NCBI GenBank assembly: GCA_030066045.1
Contig: JASJCJ010000033.1
Coordinates: 1-36,759 of the forward strand
Source: Calothrix sp. MO_167.B12
GTDB lineage: Bacteria; Cyanobacteriota; Cyanobacteriia; Cyanobacteriales; Nostocaceae
Reading direction: 5' to 3'
DNA: 36,759 nt
The position numbers were made by a program, and so were the translations under genes. Below the pieces are notes generated by a model. That model worked only from the letters and a program-made list of their open reading frames with translations, was not told the origin of the DNA and searched no databases. Positions 23,894 to 33,544 of the stretch are shown here, in pieces (position 1 is the first letter of the stretch; each line of letters begins with the position of its first letter).

Positions 23894-26800
23894 CTAAAAC
23901 CGCTCAAACAACCACCCATCCCCAACTATCTCCTCCAACTTCTCCACCAATCGCGGGATAAAATATTCAGCATCATTCAACCCTTGCTGCACATACCAAG
24001 TCTTAAAATCTTCCTCCGTCTCAATCCCTTGAGCAGCCGCCGCACCCGTTAAAATTTTGACGCTCAGATCCCAGACTTCTTCAAGAAGTCGAGGATCTAA
24101 ACCCAGCGAGGATCTCAACTGATACAAATACACCGCAGTCGCACCCAACAAAGCTTCCATTTCATCACCTTGGGGTACTAGATTGTACATCGCCTCAAGA
24201 GTATCCACGGCATTTATCAAAGGTATCTCCACCCGCAGACACAACCATACAGCTTGAGCTAAATAGATAATTCCCTTACTTTCATCTGCAATGCCTAAGT
24301 TATACAAAATCTGGCGTAAATCTACGTAAGCGTGGATTTCTGCGAAGGCTTGAGCAGCTTGCTGCAATAGTTCTACTGCTTTTGGTATATCTCCAGTTTG
24401 ATAAGCTAATTTAGCCAAATTATTCAGAGTTGGGGCTTTTCCTTGCACATTATTGATGGATTCCTTGATTTCTAGGGATTGGTTGTAAAGAGCGATCGCA
24501 TCTTCAATTTCTCCCTGTTGTGCCTTTAAATGTCCCATTTGGTGCAGGGTAGCGGCTTTTCCTCTGACATCGTTGATGGATTCCTTGATTTCTAGGGATT
24601 GGTTGTAAAGAGCGATCGCATCTTCAATTTCTCCCTGTTGTGCCTTTAAACCTGCCATTTGGTGCAGGGTAGCGGCTTTTCCTCCCACATCGTTGATGGA
24701 TTCTTCGATTTCTAAGGATTGGTTGTAAAGAGCGATCGCAGCTTCTATATCTCCCTGTTGTTCTTTTAAATAACCGATGTTGTTCAGCGTTGTGGCTTTC
24801 CCTTGCACATCGTTGATGGATTCTGTAATTTCTAGGGATTGGTTGTAAAGTGCGATCGCATCTTCTATTTCTCCCTGTTGTGTCTTTAAACCAGCCATTT
24901 CGTGCAGGGTAGCGGCTTTTCCTCTGACATTGTTGATGGATTCTGTAATTTCTAGGGATTGGTTGTAAAGTGCGATCGCATCTTCGATTTCTCCCTGTTG
25001 TGCCTTTAAAAGGGCCATATTGTGGATAATGGAGGCTTTTATGGTTAAATCATCGTCCTCTGGACAAAGTTCTAAAGCTGTTTGATAGTGGGTGAGCGCC
25101 TCCCCAACCAAACCCAAAGTTGACTCCGCCCTAGCAACAGTTCCTAAAATTCGGTAATCTTCCCCTAGTTGAAGAATATCCCGGCATAATTCCCACGCTT
25201 CCACATAGCGGCTACCATTCACCCAATTTGTCGCCATTGCATCCCCAACGGTGACGGCGATTTCTTTCTCTTCCGCCAACACCCCTAACCTGACAATTTC
25301 CCGTGCTTGTTCTTCGTTGTAGGTATCTCCTGACTCTTCCCAACAACTTTTATAAATACTCTGGGTTGCGGCTTTCCTGGTGGTTTGCCATTCCTCCTGG
25401 GTTAACACATTTGACAGCAACGGTTCTAAAACCCTCGTCACCCGATATTCTCGCTCCTGCGTCGCATAAACCGTGGCTGATTCTACCAGACTGAGGCTGG
25501 TTAGTTTTGTGAGGATTTCCCTTTGTTCTCGTTCTCGTCCTTCTCGTTCCCTGGTTCCACCTGGGAATGCAGTTTGGGAGGCTCTGCCTCCCGTATCTGT
25601 TGAGGCAGAGCCTCTTGATGTGGATTCCCAGCCGGAGTCTGGGAACCAGATAGACGAAACAATCTCTTCCCTCACAGGCAACCGAAACACGCTCAACTGC
25701 GCTAAAAACTGCCTTTCTCCATCCTCCAACCCATCCAACAGCATCCGAGCCAAAATATTCTCGCGAAATTCCTGCTGTGTCTGTTCCAACTGCTTCAGCA
25801 AATCCTCCCCATCAATCCCCGGTTGCTGCACCACATCCAACAACCACTTCAACAACCGTGGATTTCCGTCGGCAATTCTAATTATCCTCTTTTCTTGTAC
25901 TTTTTCCTTAACTCCCTGCTCCAAATCCCGGACAATCTTATTAATATCCCCCTTCCCCATCCCTGCTAAACTTTCCAAATGCAGGCTATGGGCTGGTAAA
26001 ATATCCTCCTTGAGATAGCGACAGGTGACAATTAACCGACTTTCCCCTTGGTTTTCCGCCAAAGCCCCACACAAAGCCTCTAAAACGCTGTATGCAGCCT
26101 GGGACATCCGCAAACTACCATCGGCAATATTTGCTTGGGGAATATTCTGCTCAAAGTCATCTAAAACCAATAACAACGGCATATCGTGGGTGTCTTCTAT
26201 CTCTGCCAAAAAGTTCTGCAATCGCCCTTGTAAAGAAATCCCCGGCTCATTCAACAACCCAGGAACACCAGCAAACCGTTGATATTTACTCGACAGCTGA
26301 TTTAATAAACCCACCTCATCCACCACACCAACCAACACCACCCGTTGAAAATTCTCCCGTTGGGACTGCACCCGCGTACACAACCGCGCCGCCAAGGAAC
26401 TTTTACCTAAACCACCCATCCCGGCAATAAACACGCCAATATTGTCGCTAGTTTGCTGTAAAGCTCTCAAACATCTTTGCAAAGCCCTTCTCCGTCCCAC
26501 AAATTCCCGGCGACTGGCAACTTTCACCAAATTATTCTCATCCAGAAATTCCCTTTCCGGTGGTGTAAATCTCAGCCTCTCTCGCTTTTTAGTTCTCAGT
26601 GGCGTTACCAACTCCTCAATGGGGCGAGTATCCCGATAAATCCGCAATAAATGCCAATCCGAGCGTTCCTCCTCAATCATCTCCTGCTGTGCTGCTTTGA
26701 CTGCATCCTCCACCGTCGCCCCCGTCGCCAAAGCTTGATAAAATGCCTGGGCAGCAATAATACCAGTCCTGTCAAAAACCGGACGCGCCCAACCCAAAAC

Positions 26801-27709
26801 CACACCCGCACCTGCTTTCACCAAAGCCTGTGCCATTGACGGAACAGTCCCTTGATTCGCCAATTGTCCTGTGTGACAACCAGAAAGGAAAATTACCCGT
26901 GGGAAACGCCGTTTAAAAGCCTTACCTAAATCTTCCGCAGTAGTTAAGACCACATTCCCCACCTCATCCTCAGTGATAAAACAGGGGGTATATTCTTCTA
27001 TTTTCTTACCCTTCGGCAGCAACTTACCAAAAGCCTTTTCCGTATAAATCACCCCATGCCCAGTAAGGTGAAACACATCAAAATGGTCTTCTGGGTAGGA
27101 TTGCACCAAATTAGCTAACTCTGCCACCGAACCGCTTTCTTCCACCACCAACGCCAAAGGTTGCCTTTCCGTAGCTTGGAGAATATTCGCCTCTTCCTGC
27201 TCAAATTGTAACGGTGCAATACCTGGGTATTCTGGGGAAGTCGCCATAAATAGCAACCGCAACGGACGATTTTGTTTCCCAAGAACATGACTAGTCCTTT
27301 GCTGCACAGAACGCACGGGTAATATATTTCGTAAAAATACTGTGCCATTGTGTAATAATTCCCAAGGCAGATGAGCCAAACCCAACGCTACTTTTTGGGT
27401 TTGCGGGTTTAAACCTTGTGCCTCACTGGTTTGAATTAAATCCAGGTAAATAACTTGTTCGTCCGTCTCCTCCAAAGCTCTGCGTAACCATCCTTCCTTT
27501 CCATCCAACCATGAATACAACTCCCGTCCAATATTTGTTAACTGTGTGGTGTTATCGATTTTTTGGGAGTAATATTTTGCCTCACACAGTTCTATAAGTT
27601 GAGCTAAAGCTGTTGTATCCAGACGACGAGTACCATAGTCGCATCTCAGCTCAAAAGTTTGGCTTTGACTGAGAGCAAAGGTAAAAGTGAGGGACATGGG
27701 AGAATACAC
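23894..27709 (-). CDS. CHAT protease-STAND NTPase-TPR protein
   Basis: The 1271-residue protein has three parts. Residues about 80-365 form a CHAT caspase-like domain with His218 in HLTGHG and Cys278 in FLSGCHTGQ, so the catalytic pair is intact. Residues about 400-700 are a STAND/NACHT-type ATPase with GRRRALQRCLRAL, Walker A AGMGGLGKSS (429-438) and Walker B LLLVLDDFE (512-520). Residues about 850-1130 hold TPR units, five of them nearly identical 40-residue repeats (ALYNQSLEI, SINDVRGKAATLH, GEIEDAI). This NLR-like plan (effector, switch, sensor) occurs in bacterial stress or immune proteins and in cyanobacterial programmed-death factors; the trigger is unknown. A palindromic element is inserted in frame (25551-25648). 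Start MYSPMSL is uncertain by 4 residues. It lies near a Uma2 nuclease but not in an operon with it. Confidence 0.88.
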   Translation of the reverse strand: MYSPMSLTFTFALSQSQTFELRCDYGTRRLDTTALAQLIELCEAKYYSQKIDNTTQLTNIGRELYSWLDGKEGWLRRALEETDEQVIYLDLIQTSEAQGLNPQTQKVALGLAHLPWELLHNGTVFLRNILPVRSVQQRTSHVLGKQNRPLRLLFMATSPEYPGIAPLQFEQEEANILQATERQPLALVVEESGSVAELANLVQSYPEDHFDVFHLTGHGVIYTEKAFGKLLPKGKKIEEYTPCFITEDEVGNVVLTTAEDLGKAFKRRFPRVIFLSGCHTGQLANQGTVPSMAQALVKAGAGVVLGWARPVFDRTGIIAAQAFYQALATGATVEDAVKAAQQEMIEEERSDWHLLRIYRDTRPIEELVTPLRTKKRERLRFTPPEREFLDENNLVKVASRREFVGRRRALQRCLRALQQTSDNIGVFIAGMGGLGKSSLAARLCTRVQSQRENFQRVVLVGVVDEVGLLNQLSSKYQRFAGVPGLLNEPGISLQGRLQNFLAEIEDTHDMPLLLVLDDFEQNIPQANIADGSLRMSQAAYSVLEALCGALAENQGESRLIVTCRYLKEDILPAHSLHLESLAGMGKGDINKIVRDLEQGVKEKVQEKRIIRIADGNPRLLKWLLDVVQQPGIDGEDLLKQLEQTQQEFRENILARMLLDGLEDGERQFLAQLSVFRLPVREEIVSSIWFPDSGWESTSRGSASTDTGGRASQTAFPGGTREREGREREQREILTKLTSLSLVESATVYATQEREYRVTRVLEPLLSNVLTQEEWQTTRKAATQSIYKSCWEESGDTYNEEQAREIVRLGVLAEEKEIAVTVGDAMATNWVNGSRYVEAWELCRDILQLGEDYRILGTVARAESTLGLVGEALTHYQTALELCPEDDDLTIKASIIHNMALLKAQQGEIEDAIALYNQSLEITESINNVRGKAATLHEMAGLKTQQGEIEDAIALYNQSLEITESINDVQGKATTLNNIGYLKEQQGDIEAAIALYNQSLEIEESINDVGGKAATLHQMAGLKAQQGEIEDAIALYNQSLEIKESINDVRGKAATLHQMGHLKAQQGEIEDAIALYNQSLEIKESINNVQGKAPTLNNLAKLAYQTGDIPKAVELLQQAAQAFAEIHAYVDLRQILYNLGIADESKGIIYLAQAVWLCLRVEIPLINAVDTLEAMYNLVPQGDEMEALLGATAVYLYQLRSSLGLDPRLLEEVWDLSVKILTGAAAAQGIETEEDFKTWYVQQGLNDAEYFIPRLVEKLEEIVGDGWLFERF
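24425..25030. repeat. Five near-identical 120-bp TPR-coding repeats
   Basis: Units repeat every 120 bp. Each contains GATTGGTTGTAAAG, a GCGATCGC octamer and CTCCCTGTTG, and each encodes one 40-residue TPR. Differences between units are few, which points to recent duplication or gene conversion, so copy number is likely to vary between strains. Confidence 0.85.
25551..25648. repeat. Nested palindromic element inside the CHAT-STAND gene
   Basis: The outer arms are CTGGTTCC (25551-25558) with GGGAACCAG (25640-25648) and CTGGGAAT (25561-25568) with ATTCCCAG (25624-25631). The inner hairpins are GGGAGGC/GCCTCCC (25576-25592) and GAGGC/GCCTC (25602-25614), whose loops are also complementary to each other. 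The 98 bp are read in frame as a Ser/Gly/Thr-rich linker (TSRGSASTDTGGRASQTAFP). The adjacent sequence encodes a GREREGREREQ run. Confidence 0.75.
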
Positions 27710-28151
27710 TGGTTACTAGCTATCAATTATAGCTACTTCACCGTGGTACTTCTGAATACCGGAAATTACCCAGATAATCTGTCAAAATTCGTAGGTTCAA
27801 ATCCCCGACTTCTTTAAGGATAACATTTGACTTTTGACTTCCGCGCAGCGGTACTAGTCCACCAAGGCAACTGTGAAGGGTAGAATAAATGAACCACAAA
27901 GGCGCGAAGGGCGCGAAGTCAGAAGGAAAGAAGATTTTGAGAAAAGTTGATTTACCCAGCAAAGTTTCATTGGTGAAGCACTACTGGTCTATCGCATTAA
28001 TTTTGATAGGTAAACCAGGTTCCAAATTTATCCTCTCTTTCTCTTCCTTTGCGTACTTTGCGCCTTTGCGGTTAATTCCTTCGCTTCTCAGAACTAATGC
28101 CATGAACCACTACATTATAGGTAATGTTCTGCCGGGAAGGGAGTAACTTGT
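27710..28151. other. 442-bp intergenic region with a long imperfect inverted repeat
   Basis: AACCACAAAGGCGCGAAGG (27889-27907 region) and CGCCTTTGCGGTT (about 28059-28072, with TTTGCGTACTTTG before it) are inverted ends about 180 bp apart, a common cyanobacterial repeat type. GACTTTTGACTTCCGCGCAG (27829-27848), followed by CGGTACTAG, recurs at 32300-32328. The frames over it are not convincing genes. Confidence 0.5.
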
Positions 28152-30245
28152 TCAACGCTCTAAAATCAAATGATTACGCTCAGTTAATTTTGCTTCCCAT
28201 TCTGGCTCAACTATAATAGTGCTAATTTGCTCCACAATAATTGCAGCACCTTTAATAGTATCTCCCGGTTGCAAATCTTCCCGGCGATACACCGGGGTAT
28301 CATTCCATTGTTCAGCAGCAAACATTTGTACTACTTCCAGAGATTGAGGTGCTATATTTTCGGAACGAGTACGAATCATTAAAGGTTCTTCGGGAGTATC
28401 CATTTTTTGAATTACTTCCACCGATACCGACTCCACAATTAATGCTTTTTCTGATTGAATGAAACCATAGCGAGATTGATGCTCAATTTCAAAGTCTTTT
28501 TGCATCTTGGTCATATCTGATGCAAAATCAATAGTCAAAGTAGAGTCAGTACCTTGATATTTTAAATTCACTTTTAGCACAACTTCTTGGGCAAGAGTTG
28601 CTACATTATGATTTAATTCATTTGTCCCTTGAGCTTCTAAAGATGCTATTAACTGCTTTAATTGAGGAATTAATGCTTGATTTAATTCCTGTTCCACTCC
28701 TCTAACTTTAGTCGCTCTCACATCAGCTAACCCCATACCATAAGCAGAAAGAGTGCCAGCATAAGGATGAAGAAATATCTTTTTCATCCCTAAAGTATCA
28801 GCAATTAAACAAGCAACTTGTCCCCCCGCACCACCAAAGCAACAAAGAGCATATTCGCTGACATCGTAACCCCTTTGCAAACTAATTTTTTTAATAGCAT
28901 TTGCCATATTTTCCACGGCAATAGAAATAAATCCATCTGCTACTTCTTCAGGTGTACGATAATTTCCTGTCGCTGCTCCTATATTTTGTGCTAATTGGGT
29001 AAATTTTTGAATAACAATATCTTTATCTAAGGGTAAATTTCCATCAACTCCAAAAACAGCAGGAAAATATTGGGGATGAATTTTACCTAACATAATATTG
29101 GCATCTGTAACTGTCAATAAACCACCCCGTCGATAACTAGCAGGACCAGGATTTGCACCCGCAGATTCTGGTCCCACACGATAACTAGAACCATCAAAAG
29201 AAAGAATAGAACCACCACCAGCAGCAATGGTGTGTATTGCTAATACGGGAACTCGCATCCGCGCACCAGCAATTTCCGTATTTAACTGGCGTTCGTATTC
29301 ACCTTTAAAATGGGCAACATCCGTACTCGTTCCTCCCATATCAAAGGTAATTATCTTGTCAAAACCAGCCCTTTTACTAGTTTGTACTGCGCCAACAATA
29401 CCCCCAGCAGGACCACTCAAAATACTATCTTTTCCTTGGAATTGTTCGGCATCAGTTAACCCACCGTCAGACTTCATAAACATTAATCTGACATTAGGTA
29501 ATTGACTGGTCACTTGGTTAATATAGTGACGTAAAATAGGAGTTAAATAGGCATCTACAACTGTTGTATCTCCCCTGCTCACCAACTTCATTAAAGGACT
29601 AACTTGATGGGATACAGATATTTGGGTAAAGCCAATTTTTCGAGCGATCGCAGCAACTTGTTGTTCGTGTTCATGATAGCGATCGCTATGCATTAAAACA
29701 ATAGCACAGCTACGAATTCCAGTATGATAAATTGTTTCTAAATCTTGTGTAACCTGCTCAATATTTACCGGGGTTAATTCATTTCCTTGGGCATCATATC
29801 GCTCTTCTACCTCAACAACTTGTTCGTAAAGCATGGTAGGTAAAATTATATGACGAGCAAAGATATTAGGGCGGTTTTGGTAGCCAATTCTCAACGCATC
29901 TTTAAACCCTTTAGTAATTAGAAGTACAACCCGTTCCCCTTGTCTTTCTAACAATGCATTGGTTGCTACCGTTGTCCCCATTTTGACAACTTCTATAGCT
30001 TCAGTGGGGATAGGTTCATTGCTGGAAATACCAATTACATCCCTAATACCCTGAATCACCGCATCTTGGTATTGTTCGGGATTTTCTGAAAGTAATTTGT
30101 AGACTATTATCCATTGTTGGTTGGGAAGAGGAACAATTAAAAAACGTTCTCTATGCTGAGAAAGTTTATTGATAACTGAGCGATCGCTCGTAACAGCAAT
30201 AATATCTGTAAATGTACCACCCCGGTCAGCAAAAAATTTAAACAC
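28152..30245 (-). CDS. hyuA: Hydantoinase A/oxoprolinase family protein
   Basis: The 697-residue A-type subunit binds ATP and phosphorylates the cyclic amide substrate before ring opening with the B subunit. Visible segments are FADRGGTFTDIIAVT (residues 5-19), GTTVATNALLER, the actin-like phosphate motif FDMGGTSTDVAHF, IAAGGGSILSFDGSSYRVGP, SAGANPGPASYRRGG and CCFGGAGGQVACLIADTLGM. Length and order fit a separate HyuA. The B subunit gene lies about 23 kb away on the opposite strand, so the usual adjacent pair is split. The substrate (hydantoin, 5-oxoproline or other) is not readable from sequence. Tandem-repeat DNA lies directly upstream. Confidence 0.9.
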   Translation of the reverse strand: MFKFFADRGGTFTDIIAVTSDRSVINKLSQHRERFLIVPLPNQQWIIVYKLLSENPEQYQDAVIQGIRDVIGISSNEPIPTEAIEVVKMGTTVATNALLERQGERVVLLITKGFKDALRIGYQNRPNIFARHIILPTMLYEQVVEVEERYDAQGNELTPVNIEQVTQDLETIYHTGIRSCAIVLMHSDRYHEHEQQVAAIARKIGFTQISVSHQVSPLMKLVSRGDTTVVDAYLTPILRHYINQVTSQLPNVRLMFMKSDGGLTDAEQFQGKDSILSGPAGGIVGAVQTSKRAGFDKIITFDMGGTSTDVAHFKGEYERQLNTEIAGARMRVPVLAIHTIAAGGGSILSFDGSSYRVGPESAGANPGPASYRRGGLLTVTDANIMLGKIHPQYFPAVFGVDGNLPLDKDIVIQKFTQLAQNIGAATGNYRTPEEVADGFISIAVENMANAIKKISLQRGYDVSEYALCCFGGAGGQVACLIADTLGMKKIFLHPYAGTLSAYGMGLADVRATKVRGVEQELNQALIPQLKQLIASLEAQGTNELNHNVATLAQEVVLKVNLKYQGTDSTLTIDFASDMTKMQKDFEIEHQSRYGFIQSEKALIVESVSVEVIQKMDTPEEPLMIRTRSENIAPQSLEVVQMFAAEQWNDTPVYRREDLQPGDTIKGAAIIVEQISTIIVEPEWEAKLTERNHLILER

Positions 30246-30571
30246 AACTCAAACAATGATCACGGATTATACGGATTACACTGATTACACGGATGCGGAG
30301 GATGTAGAGGATGCGGAGGATGTAGAGGATGCGGAGGAGATGAGGAGGTAAGGAGGTAAGGAGGTAAGGAGATTATGGTACAACACATTATCACATCACT
30401 CCTTCACTCTAGGCGTAAGCAGCAGCGCCCCTACTCTTTCACTCCTACCCTACGGGAAGCCGCTACCGCGTCTACACTCTTTCACTCCTACTCTACTCTT
30501 CGAGAAGCCACTGCGTGTCTACGAGAAGCCACTTCGTGTCTACACTCTTTCACTCCTTCACAACCTGACTC
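30246..30571. repeat. Tandem repeats between hyuA and glgA
   Basis: Just upstream of hyuA, TACGGATTACACTGATTACA units lead into GATGCGGAGGATGTAGAG units (30292-30337) and GGAGGTAA units (30343-30370). From 30395, CTCTTTCACTCCTAC repeats alternate with GAGAAGCCACTGCGTGTCTA segments up to the glgA stop. No gene is seen. hyuA and glgA are both on the minus strand, but this block makes co-transcription unlikely. Confidence 0.7.
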
Positions 30572-31990
30572 TCAAGCTACATCTACCTGCTCTGGTGTTG
30601 GTTCTTCTTCCTCTTCTGGTAAACCTAAAACAGACCTGTACATTTTCACATACTCTTTGGCAGATTTATACCAACTAAAGTCCTCTTTCATACCTCGTTG
30701 TTGTAAAGTTTGCCATTTATCTTTGTAACGGAAACCTTCCCAAGCCCGAATCATACAGGTAAATAAATCTAGGGGTTCATATCTATCAAAACAATAACCA
30801 GTACCTGCTTCAGGCATAGGTTCGTGGTGAGATACTGTATCTACTAATCCCCCTGTTCGTCTAACAATAGGTACACAACCATAGCGCATGGCCATCATTT
30901 GACTAATACCACAAGGTTCAAACCGGCTAGGCATGAGGAAGACATCAGAACCTGCATAAATACGCCGGGATAGAGCATCATTGTAGAGCAAATAAGTCGC
31001 CATGCGTCCAGGGTAACGGGATGACATTTGCCACAACTGACTTTCATAATAGCGATCGCCCGTACCTAAAATGATAAACTGGGCATCAGTATATGCCAAA
31101 AAGCGATCGAGTATTTGCAGGGCTAAGTCAATACCTTTCTGCTCTACTAACCGCGTTACCATCCCTACCAAAAAGGAATTAGAGTTCACTTCTAACCCTA
31201 CTTCTTCCTGTAATGCTATTTTATTCGCCTTACGTTTATCTAAAGTATCTGGAGTGAAGGTTTGGGCAATATATTTATCATTAGCCGGGTCATAAACATC
31301 AGTATCAATCCCGTTGAGGATACCGGACATTTTATCACCGATAAAAGATAATAAACCTTCTAATTTTTCGCCATAAGTAGCTGTCCGAATTTGGGCAGCA
31401 TAAGTAGGAGAAACAGTATTTACCTTATTTGCATATTGCACCGCCGCTGCCATAGTATTATGTCCTTGCATATACCAAGGACACCAAGTAATTTGATCTA
31501 AATACCAACGCCAAGGTCCTTGATACGCCAGATTGTGAATAGTAAATACCGTACTAATATCTGGGGATTGGTGCATCCATACAGGAATCATACCCGTATG
31601 CCAATCATGACAGTGAATTATCTCTGGTTTCCAATAATTCCAACAAAATTCAGCCGCTCCATTGGCAAAAAAAGTAAAACGCCAAGGCTCATCCTCTCCA
31701 GAATAAATTCGCCGGGGGTCAAAAGCAGGATGCCCGAATAAATACAGAGGCACATCAGTACCAGGCAACACTGTTTCATAAACAGCAAAGTCCTGAAACA
31801 TGGCATATCCCCACCAAATTGGTTCTTCGGGAATTTCCATTTTGTCTGCCAAAAAACCATAATAGGGTATGAAGATACGCACATCATGACCCATTTTTCT
31901 CAGAACCTTGGGTAGTGCTCCCACTACATCGCCCATACCACCCACTTTTGCAATGGGAGCAGCCTCAGCTGCCACAAATAGAATCTGCAT
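30572..31990 (-). CDS. glgA: Glycogen synthase (ADP-glucose)
   Basis: GlgA extends alpha-1,4-glucan chains from ADP-glucose. I place the start at 31990, giving 472 residues that begin [20 protein letters not shown]. The 32 residues that could be read upstream are not part of the family. The ADP-glucose motif [14 protein letters not shown] follows at about residue 15. The C-terminal GT-B domain shows [32 protein letters not shown] and [10 protein letters not shown] with the catalytic-region Glu. The acidic tail ([12 protein letters not shown]) is variable in the family. Cyanobacteria often have a second glgA elsewhere. Upstream DNA carries a dispersed repeat shared with the cytochrome gene upstream region. 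Confidence 0.95.
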   Translation of the reverse strand: MQILFVAAEAAPIAKVGGMGDVVGALPKVLRKMGHDVRIFIPYYGFLADKMEIPEEPIWWGYAMFQDFAVYETVLPGTDVPLYLFGHPAFDPRRIYSGEDEPWRFTFFANGAAEFCWNYWKPEIIHCHDWHTGMIPVWMHQSPDISTVFTIHNLAYQGPWRWYLDQITWCPWYMQGHNTMAAAVQYANKVNTVSPTYAAQIRTATYGEKLEGLLSFIGDKMSGILNGIDTDVYDPANDKYIAQTFTPDTLDKRKANKIALQEEVGLEVNSNSFLVGMVTRLVEQKGIDLALQILDRFLAYTDAQFIILGTGDRYYESQLWQMSSRYPGRMATYLLYNDALSRRIYAGSDVFLMPSRFEPCGISQMMAMRYGCVPIVRRTGGLVDTVSHHEPMPEAGTGYCFDRYEPLDLFTCMIRAWEGFRYKDKWQTLQQRGMKEDFSWYKSAKEYVKMYRSVLGLPEEEEEPTPEQVDVA

Positions 31991-32136
31991 GATAACCTGT
32001 GTTCCCCGATTATGCCTATGTATTTTAGTGGACTTAGCACCATTTTTGATATGCGAAGTATAGTTGCTGGCAAACCTGCTATGCAACAGAAATTTCCTTA
32101 AATCTGGCTCGCATTTGCTGACTATTAAGGAATTAG

Positions 32137-32183
32137 GTGATTTATGAACATAATTTTACCAATGACAAGGGCGCGATCCGCAG
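32137..32183. repeat. 47-bp dispersed repeat, copy upstream of glgA
   Basis: It starts GTGATTTATGAACATAATTT and ends GCGCGATCCGCAG. The match at 11160-11206 differs at only a few positions. Both copies have the same orientation relative to the minus-strand gene they precede. The rest of 31991-32328 includes GGGCGC/GCGCCC arms and the GACTTTTGACTTCCGCGCAA repeat at 32300. Confidence 0.6.
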
Positions 32184-32328
32184 CGCCCCTACAATGGATT
32201 TGCAATAAGACAAACAATGTTGGGTTGCTTGAACACTAGCACGGGTAGGCGGAAATAAACCAACCATTTATCAATGGTCAAAGCTAGAGAACACAATACT
32301 TTTGACTTTTGACTTCCGCGCAACGGTA

Positions 32329-33300
32329 CTAGGAATCTCTCCCAACCTCAGCCAAGATTTCGTTTAAAATCTCCTGGGCACCCTGTTGGCGTAAACTCTC
32401 TGCTAACTGACTACCCAGTTGTTCAGCATCCTTTGACGCACCAGTGATAGTATCTTTAACCAACCTTTGTCCATCCACACTAGCAACTATACCTTTTAGT
32501 GTTAATGTATCACCATTAATCTCAGTATTTACACCTATGGGAACTTGACAGCCGCCTTCCAAAACTCGTAGAAAAGCGCGTTCTGCCAAACAGCGATCGC
32601 GGGTTTGGGGGTGTTCGATGGCTTTTAATAGGGATATTAATTCCGTGTCATCAGCACGGCATTCAATGCCTAAAGCCCCTTGTCCGACGGCGTGGAGGGA
32701 AATATCACTGGGTATGACTTGATGAACGCGATCGCCCATTCCTAACCGTTCTAAGCCAGCAACTGCCAAGATTATGGCATCATATTCCCCATCATCCAAC
32801 TTTTTCATACGAGTGTTTAAATTACCACGTATATCTTTAAAAGTAAAGTGGGGATACTTGTGACGTAGTTGTGCCAACCTTCTTAGAGAAGATGTACCGA
32901 TAACAGCACCAGCAGGTAAAGTATCAATTTGCTTATCCTTGTGTTTTTCGCTTACAACTAAAGCATCTGCTGGATTTTCCCGTTCAGTAATTGCGGCTAA
33001 AGTCAAACCTTCTGGCAAATTAGTCGGCAAATCCTTGAGAGAATGGACTGCAAAATCAATCTCCTGATTAATCATTCCCAGCTCTAACTCTTTGGTAAAC
33101 AGTCCTTTATCGCCAATTTTAGCTAAGGCGACATCCAAAATTTTGTCACCTTGAGTAGACATGGTATGGACTTCAAAAGTGATATCAGGAAAGGATTTCT
33201 GGAGTTCTTCTTTTACCCAACGGGTTTGAACCAGAGCCAATTGGCTTTTACGGGAACCAATACGAATAGTGCGGTTAGAACCGGAAACAACAGATGTCAT
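32329..33300 (-). CDS. hemC: Porphobilinogen deaminase (hydroxymethylbilane synthase)
   Basis: HemC joins four porphobilinogens into hydroxymethylbilane on the way to haem and chlorophyll. The 323-residue protein has [17 protein letters not shown] near the N terminus, [25 protein letters not shown] (with the catalytic Asp), [20 protein letters not shown] and the dipyrromethane cofactor site GGCQVPIG with Cys251. Length and start are normal. It stands alone and is divergent from the pentapeptide gene, with tandem-repeat DNA between them. Confidence 0.97.
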   Translation of the reverse strand: MTSVVSGSNRTIRIGSRKSQLALVQTRWVKEELQKSFPDITFEVHTMSTQGDKILDVALAKIGDKGLFTKELELGMINQEIDFAVHSLKDLPTNLPEGLTLAAITERENPADALVVSEKHKDKQIDTLPAGAVIGTSSLRRLAQLRHKYPHFTFKDIRGNLNTRMKKLDDGEYDAIILAVAGLERLGMGDRVHQVIPSDISLHAVGQGALGIECRADDTELISLLKAIEHPQTRDRCLAERAFLRVLEGGCQVPIGVNTEINGDTLTLKGIVASVDGQRLVKDTITGASKDAEQLGSQLAESLRQQGAQEILNEILAEVGRDS

Positions 33301-33370
33301 AAACTAAGATGTCAAATCAGGAGATTAATTCACTTTCATCTAGACTACCGCAGTGGGTGACAGATTCGGT

Positions 33371-33540
33371 CATCTGTTAACAGTTATCAGTGATCAGTTA
33401 TCAGTTATCAGTTATTTTCTTCTTTCCCTCCTTCCCTCCTTCACTCCCCCACTCCCTCACTCCTTCCCTCCTTCACTCCCCCACTCCCTCACTCCTTCCC
33501 TCCTTCCCTCCTTCACTCCCCCACTCCTTCCCTCTCCCTC
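33371..33540. repeat. CAGTTAT heptamers and pyrimidine-rich tandem array 4
   Basis: CAGTTAT-type heptamers (33380-33415) are followed by CTTCCCTCCTTCACTCCCCC-type units (33421-33540), the reverse orientation of arrays 1-3. The array runs to within 5 bases of the ATG of the pentapeptide gene, so that gene has no purine-rich ribosome binding site. Confidence 0.85.
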
Positions 33541-33544
33541 AACC

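Noticed and set aside
24425-25030. 120-bp periodic repeat considered as a non-coding array
   Set aside because: It lies fully in frame in the CHAT protein and encodes regular 40-residue TPR units.
27889-28146. 85-codon plus-strand frame
   Set aside because: It covers a dispersed inverted repeat, has no ribosome binding site and no recognisable domain.
31991-32086. 32-codon N-terminal extension of GlgA
   Set aside because: The conserved family start [10 protein letters not shown] is at 31990, and the extension has no similarity to the family.
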